A stretch of 51,134 nt of DNA, taken from positions 1 to 51,134 of the forward strand of contig WGCA01000049.1 in the NCBI GenBank assembly GCA_015494065.1, read 5' to 3'. The notes under the pieces are model-generated. The model did not search any database, was not told where the DNA came from, and saw only the letters and a list, made by a program, of their open reading frames with translations. Source of the stretch: Thermodesulfobacteriaceae bacterium (lineage in GTDB: Bacteria > Desulfobacterota > Thermodesulfobacteria > Thermodesulfobacteriales > Thermodesulfatatoraceae). Of this stretch, positions 9,463 through 16,312 are shown piece by piece; positions within the stretch are counted from its first letter, which is position 1, and each line of letters opens with the position of its first letter. Both the position numbers and the translations under genes were made by a program.

Positions 9463-9975
9463 CTATCTAAAACTTCCCCAACGGGCGTGTTCGCTGCGGA
9501 TCTTTTGCTGAAGCTTGATTAAGCCTTCTATTAAGGCCTCCGGCCTTGGGGGACACCCGGGAACGTAAACATCTACCGGTAAAAATTCATCACAGCCCTG
9601 AACCGTGGAATAGGTCTTAAAGATCCCCCCTGAACAGGCACAACTGCCCATGGCAATCACGTAACGGGGCTCCGGCATCTGGTCATAGACCCGGCGCACT
9701 ACCGGGGCCATTTTTTTGGTAACGGTCCCGGCCACGATAAGGACATCAGCCTGCCGGGGTGAAGCCCGGAAGATGATCCCAAAACGGTCTAGATCGTTGT
9801 GGCTCGCACCTGCGGCCATCATTTCGATGGCGCATCAGGCCAAGCCAAAGGTCACCGGCCACATGGAGCCGGCCCGGGCCCAGTTAAAAAGCTTATCAAG
9901 CGTGATAACAAAGACGTCTGCCCCGGGAACTTGACGCACGCCTTCGCTTACCTCAACCGTACCCTTTATTCCCAT
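9463..9975 (-). CDS. nuoB: NADH-quinone oxidoreductase subunit B with an in-frame UGA at codon 47 (candidate selenoprotein)
   Basis: NuoB holds cluster N2, the last electron carrier before quinone. Reading from the ATG at 9975 (overlapping nuoA by 10 bp) gives a 170-codon NuoB with a normal N terminus ([21 protein letters not shown]). Codon 47 is TGA (9835-9837), exactly at the first Cys of the tandem Cys-Cys ligand pair, followed by Cys48 and AIEMMA. The other N2 ligands are present: Cys112 (GSCACSGG) and Cys141 (PGCPPRPEA), with spacing as in E. coli. Conventional gene calling would start at the internal ATG at 9822 and lose the N terminus and the Cys pair. Options are selenocysteine, a sequencing or assembly error (TGC/TGT to TGA), or an inactivating mutation. 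The protein family is certain; the decoding is not. Confidence 0.85.
9811..9834 (-). promoter_or_regulatory. Hairpin just after the nuoB UGA, possible SECIS-like element
   Basis: In mRNA sense, stem GCCATC (9831-9826) pairs with GATGGC (9820-9815) around a GAAAU loop. TGC (9834-9832) and GCA (9813-9811) can extend it past a bulged C. The loop begins with G but only 10 nt after the UGA, closer than the usual bacterial SECIS distance of about 16-37 nt. The stem also follows simply from GC-rich codons for the conserved AIEMMA, so this is weak support on its own. Confidence 0.3.
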
Positions 9976-10334
9976 TGGAAAGCCCCCCTTATCCAGGCGT
10001 AAAAATAGGCTACCAGAAGTAAAGCGATAAAAATGACCATTTCTACGTAGGCAAAAAGGCCGATTTGATCAAAGGTCACCGCCCAGGGATATAGAAAGAC
10101 CGCTTCTACGTCAAACACGGCAAAGAGGATGGCAATAGCGTAAAATTTGACGTCAAACCGGTGGCGAGGCTCTCCGGTAGGAGGCAGCCCGCACTCGTAG
10201 GCCACCGCCTTTTCCGTATAAGGACGTTTGGGCCCCAGAATCTGGTTAATCAAGACCATAGCCCCGCCAATCACAAAAACAATGAGCGATACGATTAAGA
10301 TGGGCAGATATTTGAGGCTCAAAGATATCTCCAT
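9966..10334 (-). CDS. nuoA: NADH-quinone oxidoreductase subunit A
   Basis: Membrane subunit of complex I (ND3 equivalent), 122 aa with three TM helices. The functionally important loop between TM1 and TM2 is present as [24 protein letters not shown], including the conserved Cys, and TM2 has the acidic [11 protein letters not shown] block. It follows the ferredoxin gene by 9 bp and overlaps the upstream end of nuoB by 10 bp, supporting a nuoB start at 9975. Confidence 0.95.
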   Translation of the reverse strand: MEISLSLKYLPILIVSLIVFVIGGAMVLINQILGPKRPYTEKAVAYECGLPPTGEPRHRFDVKFYAIAILFAVFDVEAVFLYPWAVTFDQIGLFAYVEMVIFIALLLVAYFYAWIRGAFQWE

Positions 10335-10343
10335 CCTTACCCC

Positions 10344-10919
10344 CTACTTTCCGCTCGGAGGTTGCGCCGGGGCAGAACCGGCTTTTTTCGGCGGTGTAGG
10401 CGTAGCCGAAGCCCCACCTTTCGGCGGGGTAGCAACCGCCGCAAATTTTTTGGTGGGCACCTTTTTGGGCTTCTTCATCCCCACCTTTACTTCCTTGACC
10501 GCCAACGCCCCGTTAGGACAGGCCTCCACACAGTAAGGCTTTTGGCCTGCCTTTACCCGGGCCACGCAAAGATCACATTTAGACACCTTACCCGTGGCCT
10601 CGTTAAAGACGGGGATGCCCCAGGGGCAAACGAAAATACAGTTAAGACACCCTACACACCGGGCTTCGTCAATGATGACCACGTCTCCTTCCCGCCGCAT
10701 GGCCGCCGTAGGACACACGTCCACACAACGGGGTTTGCGACACTGCATACACACCACGTAGGCAAAACGGGGCTTCTTCTCCCCCTCTTCCACCACCTCA
10801 AACTTCATAATGCGACAATTGGCCATTCCAGGGGGAAAATGATGCGCTTTGCCGCAGGCCTCCACACAGGAAAGACACCCGTCACACTTTTTGAAATCAT
10901 GCTCCACCGTATAAGCCAT
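10344..10919 (-). CDS. Four-cluster 4Fe-4S ferredoxin (HycB/CooF/NrfC type) heading the nuo operon
   Basis: Cytoplasmic electron-transfer protein, 191 aa. It has four cysteine quartets: Cys12/15/18/22, Cys57/60/65/69, Cys88/91/94/98 and Cys115/118/130/134, the pattern of DMSO-reductase-family beta subunits and CooF/HycB polyferredoxins. The last 45 residues form a Lys/Pro/Ala-rich low-complexity tail. It is the first gene of the nuo operon, 9 bp from nuoA. Since nuoE, nuoF and nuoG are missing, it is a plausible electron-input subunit for the complex. It could equally serve the Mo enzyme upstream. Confidence 0.85.
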   Translation of the reverse strand: MAYTVEHDFKKCDGCLSCVEACGKAHHFPPGMANCRIMKFEVVEEGEKKPRFAYVVCMQCRKPRCVDVCPTAAMRREGDVVIIDEARCVGCLNCIFVCPWGIPVFNEATGKVSKCDLCVARVKAGQKPYCVEACPNGALAVKEVKVGMKKPKKVPTKKFAAVATPPKGGASATPTPPKKAGSAPAQPPSGK

Positions 10920-10987
10920 CTGCTTTCTCCAATTTTTAAAAATGGCTTAACATATCTGTAACTCAAATTTATTTTTGGGTGTCTCTA

Positions 10988-11015
10988 TTCATAGTCGGTT
11001 CTCTAATGATGTCAA
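10988..11015 (-). promoter_or_regulatory. Probable sigma-70 promoter of the nuo operon
   Basis: On the minus strand a perfect -35 box TTGACA (11015-11010) is followed after 16 nt by TATGAA (10993-10988), a 4/6 match to TATAAT. It lies about 70 bp upstream of the ferredoxin start at 10919, in an AT-rich gap. The ferredoxin has a GGAG-type ribosome site just before its ATG. Confidence 0.6.
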
Positions 11016-11045
11016 AAGGCAATAATTCCCCTTTTTTTGTAAATG

Positions 11046-11085
11046 CTGGGGAAAAACCCCCACTCATCTGGGGATTTTTCCCCAG
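11046..11085 (-). terminator. Long inverted repeat between the Mo-enzyme and nuo operons, probable terminator
   Basis: Arms of 16 nt (11046-11061 and 11070-11085) pair at 15 of 16 positions around an 8-nt loop. The right arm is GGGGATTTTTCCCCAG. It lies 33 bp after the stop of the 11118 gene and upstream of the nuo promoter. T-rich stretches sit inside the stem rather than after it, so it could also stabilise the mRNA 3' end. Confidence 0.55.
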
Positions 11086-11117
11086 ACATTAAAAAGCTCG
11101 TGAAAGGATTCAAAAAT

Positions 11118-11642
11118 CTAATATTTGGCGGCTGGTGCTACCTGCCTCCCAAAAGTATCCCTCAACCAACGCATACGTTTGAGCTGGCTGGCCTCTTCTA
11201 CGGGTACAAACTTGAGGGCGTCTACCGGACATCGGGTCACACAGGCAGGCTTAAGGCCTTGGTCGATGCGGTCCGCGCAATAGTCGCACTTGTGGATCTT
11301 GCCCGCATTTTCGTTCCACTGAGGAATCCCCCAGGGACAGGCGGTAATACAGGCCCGGCAACCAATACACAGATCTTCCCGGAAGACCACGATCCCGTCG
11401 CCCTCCCTTTTTGCCAGGGCTCCAGACGGACAGGCCTCAACACAGAGAGGTTTTTCGCAGTGGAAACAGGAAGTGTACATAAAAGTGAGGTCCGGTTCAC
11501 CGAAGACCGCCTCAGGACCAAACCGAAAGATGCGACAATTAGCCTCCCCATAGGGGAGCTCTTTCCAGTCCATACAACTTATCTCACAAGCCAAACAACC
11601 GATGCACCGGGTAGGATCATGATAAATATAGTATTTGGCCAT
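11118..11642 (-). CDS. 4Fe-4S ferredoxin, electron-transfer subunit of the molybdopterin enzyme (PhsB/PsrB/NrfC-like)
   Basis: 174 aa with 16 cysteines in four 4Fe-4S sets: Cys13/16/19/23, 59/62/67/71, 92/95/98/102 and 119/122/134/138. This is the beta-subunit architecture of DMSO-reductase-family enzymes (thiosulfate, polysulfide or formate enzymes). It lacks a signal peptide, matching its partner gene 17 bp upstream, so the pair appears cytoplasmic. No membrane-anchor (NrfD/PsrC) gene accompanies it. It is related to, but distinct from, the ferredoxin at 10344. Confidence 0.88.
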   Translation of the reverse strand: MAKYYIYHDPTRCIGCLACEISCMDWKELPYGEANCRIFRFGPEAVFGEPDLTFMYTSCFHCEKPLCVEACPSGALAKREGDGIVVFREDLCIGCRACITACPWGIPQWNENAGKIHKCDYCADRIDQGLKPACVTRCPVDALKFVPVEEASQLKRMRWLRDTFGRQVAPAAKY

Positions 11643-11659
11643 TTTGCGCCTCCTATTTC

Positions 11660-13756
11660 TTATTTTGCAGGTTTTACTTCAATAAAACATTCGCACAGGG
11701 CGTTAGCCCCACCCGCCGGGTCATAGACGTCAAGCAGCCCCACTTCAAGACGCTGGTCCGCTACCCCGCGGTTATAAGCCCGGGTCTGCTGGGGCACGGT
11801 CCGACCAAACCCGTGGAGCATAAAAACGGCCTCGGGGTGGATTAATTCCGTGGCAAAAATGCGCATCTCTTTCTTGTAGCCACCGTTTGAAACGATGACC
11901 TTGTCGCCGTCTTTAAGCCCCATCTCTTCCGCTACTTTCTTGTTAATCCAGAGGACGTTTTCTTTGAGATAGGGATGCAGCGCCGGATTGTTCATCCACA
12001 TCCCGTGAGTCTGCCAGGCACAACGGCCAAATAAGAGCCTGAATTTCCCCTTAGGCGGTTTTTCGGGGGACTCGTAAGGCTTAAGGCAGGGGATACCGGC
12101 ATCTTCCCATTTTTTATTGATAATTTCGATCTTCCCGGACTCCGTTTTAAAGGGAAGATCGTTCATCCGGTCATACCAGATAGGCTTATCGGTGAGGGTG
12201 ATAAAGCCCTTTTCCTGGATCTGGGCCACGGTAATCCCGGTGCCTTCAAGCTGTTTTTCCCATAGATCCTCAATGGTCTCGTAGGGGAAATGCTCTCCTT
12301 TGCCCAGGCGTTTGGCTAGTTGGATGTAGATCCACCAGCCGGGCTTGGTATCGTACCGGGGCTCAATGGCCGCCGTCCGGATCCTGAACCCTGGTTTGAG
12401 CCCCTTCTGGTTAGCGATGAGGTCGGAACGCTCTAGGTAGGTGCATTCAGGCAGGATGACGTCGGCGTATTTGGCGGTTTCGCTCCAGTTGACGTCCACC
12501 ACCACCAGGAGATCAAGGTTTTTGAAGATTTCCACCTGGGCTTCAGGGTCCGGCAGCCCGGTAAGTGGGTCGTGCCGGTGGACGATGTAGGCCTTGATGG
12601 GGTAAGGATCCCCGGTCTTTATGGCCTCAAAGGCCCGGTGCAGGAGCCCGGGGCCTTTATTGATGTAAGGATATTTCCAACCTGCCCCGTCGGCCCGCTT
12701 TTCTTCTACCTTGGGGAGATTTTCTCCAATGCTGTTGAGACCTTTCTTCCCGGCATCCTTGGGGCCCTTCATGAAGAACAGCCCGCCTGGCACCTCTATG
12801 GCCCCCAAAAGGACATTCAAGAGATACGTGGTGCGGCTCTCCCAGAAGGCCTGTTTGTAACGGGCCCGCATCCAACCCGGGTGGAAGATTACGTGGGGAG
12901 CGTCTTGAGCGATTTCCCGGCAGAAGAGATACATCTCCTGGGCCGGAATCCCCGTCTCTTCTTCCGCCCATTCAGGAGTATACTGTTCTACGAATTTGGC
13001 CAGGTGCTCAAAACCGTGTACCCAGCGGGAGACAAAGGCCTTATCGTAAAGTCCTTCCTTAATAATGATATGCATCAAAGCAAGATTTAGGGCGTAATCC
13101 GTCCCTGGTCTGATCCGCCACCAGCGGGTGGCCTTGGAAGCCGTGACACTATAACGGGGGTCGATATAAGTAAGTTTGGCCCCCCGGTCCAAAGCATTGA
13201 TAACCGCCTTGGTGGTCTTAATTTTGATAGACTCGAGGATATTCCGCCCGTAAAGCACGATGTGTTTGGCGTTTTTATAGTCGTAGTTCAGGGTCTTACG
13301 CCCAAAACCGAAAAGGGAAAGGGCCGCATGGTTTACTGAAACCGCACAAGTAACGTCATGATTACAATAATTGGGGGAGCCAATGGCCTTTAAGAAGGCC
13401 TTACGGTATTCCCCAAAAGGACCACCGCGGTCGCTTAAAAGCACCGCCCGGCCGCCGTATTGGTCGATAATGGCTTTTAATTTTTCGGCCACGTAATCCA
13501 AGGCCTCATCCCAGGAGACCGTGCGCCATTTGCCGGAGCCCCTTTCTCCGTCTCGGATGAGGGGAGAAAGGGGCCTTTCCGTATCATCCAGGAGGGCACG
13601 GCCGGCTATTCCTTTGGCACAGAGAGCAGTCCCCATACCTGCGTCATGGGGATTGCCTGATATCCAACGTACTCTGTCCCCTTCTACCTCCACCATAATG
13701 GGACAGCGTACGGAACACATACCGCATATGCTATAAACGGTCCTTTTCTCGCCCAT
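11660..13756 (-). CDS. Molybdopterin-dependent oxidoreductase, DMSO-reductase family (PhsA/PsrA-like catalytic subunit)
   Basis: 698 aa. An N-terminal 4Fe-4S motif is formed by Cys11, Cys14, Cys18 and Cys46; molybdopterin-binding domains follow, with a C-terminal dinucleotide-binding domain (LFGRCAWQTHGMWMNNP region). The likely Mo ligand is Cys137 in SPNYCNHDVTCAVSVNHA; Cys131 is an extra Cys nearby. There is no twin-arginine signal, unlike periplasmic PhsA/PsrA. Thiosulfate or polysulfide reductase-like is the nearest description, but cytoplasmic sulfite-, formate- or tetrathionate-related activity cannot be excluded. The start is supported by GAGGAGG just upstream. The substrate is not deducible from sequence. 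Confidence 0.85.
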   Translation of the reverse strand: MGEKRTVYSICGMCSVRCPIMVEVEGDRVRWISGNPHDAGMGTALCAKGIAGRALLDDTERPLSPLIRDGERGSGKWRTVSWDEALDYVAEKLKAIIDQYGGRAVLLSDRGGPFGEYRKAFLKAIGSPNYCNHDVTCAVSVNHAALSLFGFGRKTLNYDYKNAKHIVLYGRNILESIKIKTTKAVINALDRGAKLTYIDPRYSVTASKATRWWRIRPGTDYALNLALMHIIIKEGLYDKAFVSRWVHGFEHLAKFVEQYTPEWAEEETGIPAQEMYLFCREIAQDAPHVIFHPGWMRARYKQAFWESRTTYLLNVLLGAIEVPGGLFFMKGPKDAGKKGLNSIGENLPKVEEKRADGAGWKYPYINKGPGLLHRAFEAIKTGDPYPIKAYIVHRHDPLTGLPDPEAQVEIFKNLDLLVVVDVNWSETAKYADVILPECTYLERSDLIANQKGLKPGFRIRTAAIEPRYDTKPGWWIYIQLAKRLGKGEHFPYETIEDLWEKQLEGTGITVAQIQEKGFITLTDKPIWYDRMNDLPFKTESGKIEIINKKWEDAGIPCLKPYESPEKPPKGKFRLLFGRCAWQTHGMWMNNPALHPYLKENVLWINKKVAEEMGLKDGDKVIVSNGGYKKEMRIFATELIHPEAVFMLHGFGRTVPQQTRAYNRGVADQRLEVGLLDVYDPAGGANALCECFIEVKPAK

Positions 13757-13932
13757 ATGTTTCCTCCTCTTAAACTTGCTTGCTGATATTATTTAATTTT
13801 GTTTAATATTCGCTACTATTATCTGATTTTCCCAAATTTTTGCCTTAAATTCTTTTTAACTCAGTTAAAAATGAGATAAAAGCGAAAAATTTTGACTATT
13901 TAGTTAAAAATTTTTGTTCTTAAAGAACAGAG
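13757..13932 (-). promoter_or_regulatory. AT-rich control region of the Mo-enzyme operon with palindromes
   Basis: It contains a perfect palindrome TTTTTAACTCAGTTAAAAA (13853-13871), a further AGTTAAAAA half-site at 13902-13910, and a second palindrome GTTCTT-A-AAGAAC (13916-13928). These look like regulator-binding sites. A GATAAT -10-like hexamer is present on the minus strand, but no convincing -35 or sigma-54 element was found. Confidence 0.4.
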
Positions 13933-13967
13933 AAAAAGGGCGCCCGTCGATCACAGGCGCCCTTTTT
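13933..13967. terminator. Bidirectional Rho-independent terminator after the porin gene
   Basis: GGGCGCC (13938-13944) and GGCGCCC (13956-13962) form a perfect 7-bp stem with an 11-nt loop, flanked by A5 on the left and T5 on the right so that it works on either strand. It sits 4 bp beyond the porin stop. Confidence 0.85.
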
Positions 13968-13970
13968 AAA

Positions 13971-15587
13971 CTAGAACCAGTGCTGATACATCACACGGAA
14001 GCGCCAGTCAGTCTGGGTATCATCGTCGAACTGATCAGGCGAAAGGCTGAGCCCCAATTTTGCAATTTCGGAGGCGCTTACGTCGTCGATGTTACGGTAA
14101 AGGACGGCCACGTCCGCGGTGATGTACTGGTTGAAGCCGTGCCAGTAGTAGTTCACCCCCACACGGAACTCCTGCATGTAGTCTTCCACGCCCCATTTCC
14201 CGTTATCAAGTTTAACGAGCCCCAAACCGCTGGCCAGAGAATTATAAAGGTCGTTGTCGTCTAAGCGGCAAAGATAGGCGTATTTAGCCGTGATCTCCCA
14301 TTTGCGCGGTACCAGGAAGTAGCCGAGGTTTACCCGGAAACCGTAGCGGTCCCAGGTCTCTTCCCAGGCCCCGTTCGGGTCTTGCTGGAACTCTTCCCAG
14401 GCAAACTCGAGGTCCGCCGAGAAACCGAGGTAGCGGAAAAGCACCGCCACGTCAAAGCCGTAATTTTCGCTATCGTGGGTGACGGACCGCATGATGTTTC
14501 TGCTGCCGTCAAAAAGGGTAGGATCATAGACCTTCTTCCAGCGGTCTTTGGTGTAGAAGGTGGAAAAGATAGTGGCAAGGGCCGGCTTGGTGTTATAGCC
14601 GTAGTCACCCTGCATGAAGTAATTGTTGAAGGTGCCAGGGCCCATGGGACCCCGCGGGTCAGAGCCAGGCAGCCAGTTGATGCCTACCCGGAAGCAGTAA
14701 AGCATGTCGTCACTCCTGGTGTTCCGGTCCCCCTGGGTGTCGCGGCCGTTATAAAGCCCCACCCAGTAGACGAGGAACTGCTTCTTGTTGAAGAGGTCAA
14801 GGTAGCCGTTGGCCTGGATCCCCTGGGAACGGTAAAGGAGCATACCACCTACCGGAAAACCGTTGGCCAAAAGGTGCCCACCGACTTTTAAGGTAGGAGT
14901 CCCAACCCCACTGAAATCTTTTTCAGAAGTAGAGGGTTTGCGCGGGCCACCGTCGTAGGGCCAGTAGACTTCGGAGTCGTCGGTGAAGATGGTACGGTCT
15001 GTGCCGTTTTGCTTGAACCCACTCTGCCAGTACTCCATGCTCATGGCAGGGATCTTGATCCGGCCGATCATGACCCGGAATTCCTTATACTTCTGCCACT
15101 GTACGATGGCGTCGTGCACGTTGACCTTGCTCCTGGGCTCAAGCTGGACGTGCACAAAATACTTCCAATACTTATTAGGAGCCGTACCGTCTACGAAAAA
15201 GCGCAGACGGCGCATGGTAAAGGAGCTGTAATTCTCTTCGGAATTGGCGATGTCATCATCGCGGTCAAGGTAGGTGTAGCGGAACTGGATCCCGGTGCGG
15301 AAACGGAACTTATATTCCCGGTTCTTCTCAGGATCTTTATACTCGATCCTGAAACCGTTTTTCCAGTAAGCTCGCCAGTTGACCGGGGCTTTTTGTTCCA
15401 CGGCCTTTTCGGTCTGGGCCTGCTTTTTCTCAAGCTCTTCGATGCGTTTTAAAAGCATCTGGACCTGCTGCTTCAGGGCCTGAATCTCTTCATCTTTAGA
15501 TGAGGCCTTGGCAGGCCCACTCCAGCAAAGGACTAATAGGAAAGAACACAGCGTAAATAGACTTAGCAAACTCCATCTACCCCTCAT
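13971..15587 (-). CDS. Outer-membrane porin, OprO/OprP (phosphate-selective porin) family
   Basis: 538 aa. A signal peptide (about residues 1-28, ending AKA) is followed by a coiled coil (about 31-66, heptads of Leu/Ile with KKQAQTEKAVEQ). The rest is a beta-barrel rich in alternating aromatic strands, ending with Trp-Phe, the usual C-terminal signal for BAM insertion. The FRTGIQFRYTYLD and FTMRRLRFFVDGT segments resemble OprP-type porins, which form trimers selective for oxyanions. The coiled coil probably contacts peptidoglycan or trimerises. It is third in the operon after tauE, which suggests anion passage related to the exporter. The solute is unknown. Confidence 0.8.
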   Translation of the reverse strand: MRGRWSLLSLFTLCSFLLVLCWSGPAKASSKDEEIQALKQQVQMLLKRIEELEKKQAQTEKAVEQKAPVNWRAYWKNGFRIEYKDPEKNREYKFRFRTGIQFRYTYLDRDDDIANSEENYSSFTMRRLRFFVDGTAPNKYWKYFVHVQLEPRSKVNVHDAIVQWQKYKEFRVMIGRIKIPAMSMEYWQSGFKQNGTDRTIFTDDSEVYWPYDGGPRKPSTSEKDFSGVGTPTLKVGGHLLANGFPVGGMLLYRSQGIQANGYLDLFNKKQFLVYWVGLYNGRDTQGDRNTRSDDMLYCFRVGINWLPGSDPRGPMGPGTFNNYFMQGDYGYNTKPALATIFSTFYTKDRWKKVYDPTLFDGSRNIMRSVTHDSENYGFDVAVLFRYLGFSADLEFAWEEFQQDPNGAWEETWDRYGFRVNLGYFLVPRKWEITAKYAYLCRLDDNDLYNSLASGLGLVKLDNGKWGVEDYMQEFRVGVNYYWHGFNQYITADVAVLYRNIDDVSASEIAKLGLSLSPDQFDDDTQTDWRFRVMYQHWF

Positions 15588-15631
15588 TCTATACCTCCTT
15601 ACTAGGATTTAAATTATTCTCATAGCCCAAA

Positions 15632-16264
15632 TTAAACCTTCTGTACAGCCTTTTTTTGCCTTAATTGAGCTTCTTTGATCTTTTTCTCCAAAACGTCTGC
15701 CAAACTCTTCATCTCATGGACCGCCCGGCCGCTGTCCTGCACGATGGCCTCTATCTGGCGGAAGAGCGGCAGGCGCCCCTTGATCTTTTTGAACAACCAG
15801 TAGGCCGGAAGATAAAGCACCACGAAGGTGAAGACGTAATTAACGGAAGAACCTAGCCCTGGCACCGTAAAAGGGAGGGGAAATTCCACCGTACCAAAAC
15901 GCATCTGCATCCAGGCGAGCACAAAGGGAATAGGCACCAAACAGGCCGCCGAATGAGCAATACTTAGGAAAAAGAGTTTTCCGTAAACATCGTTGGCCTC
16001 TTTATTGAAGGTATGGTAGGCGTCTGAGTCTCCCTTTTTGACTGCCTCCACCGCCAAGTTGTTCCAATGGATCAGATCGTGGGTGAGTTTCTTTACGTGG
16101 TGACGGTTGAGATAAATAGCAAGTCCCACCAGTAGCTCCCCGATCACCACACACAGGACGGCCAAAAGGAAAGTCCCGATAAAGTAGGCCAGCACCGGGT
16201 CCTTAACCAGCCGGTAAAAGGGAATAAAGGCGTGATCCAGATAGATGAGCCATTTTTCGTACAT
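15632..16264 (-). CDS. Three-TM membrane protein with cytoplasmic helical hairpin (possible DUF106/EMC3-Oxa1-like)
   Basis: 210 aa, not confidently recognised. It has a TM at about 25-50, a charged helical hairpin at about 53-93 (LNRHHVKKLTHDLIHWNNLA and following), TMs at about 95-118 and 135-158, and a basic amphipathic C-terminal helix (about 170-210). One TM, a coiled hairpin, two TMs and a basic tail resemble the Oxa1-superfamily DUF106/EMC3 layout, but the match is by topology only. It lies between tauE and the porin gene with 44-48 bp gaps, so a helper role in membrane assembly or transport is possible. Confidence 0.55.
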   Translation of the reverse strand: MYEKWLIYLDHAFIPFYRLVKDPVLAYFIGTFLLAVLCVVIGELLVGLAIYLNRHHVKKLTHDLIHWNNLAVEAVKKGDSDAYHTFNKEANDVYGKLFFLSIAHSAACLVPIPFVLAWMQMRFGTVEFPLPFTVPGLGSSVNYVFTFVVLYLPAYWLFKKIKGRLPLFRQIEAIVQDSGRAVHEMKSLADVLEKKIKEAQLRQKKAVQKV

Positions 16265-16278
16265 ATCCCCTCCGCTTT

Positions 16279-16300
16279 AAGCGGGGAGGGTCTCCCCTCC
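16279..16300 (-). other. Intercistronic hairpin between tauE and the next gene
   Basis: In mRNA sense GGGGAGGG and CCCTCCCC pair around a GAGA loop, just before the GGAGGGG ribosome site of the 16264 gene. It could tune expression between tauE and the downstream genes by stabilising the upstream mRNA or attenuating. There is no U tract. Confidence 0.4.
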
Positions 16301-16312
16301 CCTGCTTTTTGT

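Noticed and set aside
9463-9822. nuoB starting at the internal ATG 9822 (119 aa)
   Set aside because: It would lack the N terminus and the tandem Cys ligands; the upstream frame is clearly NuoB and overlaps nuoA as in other nuo operons.
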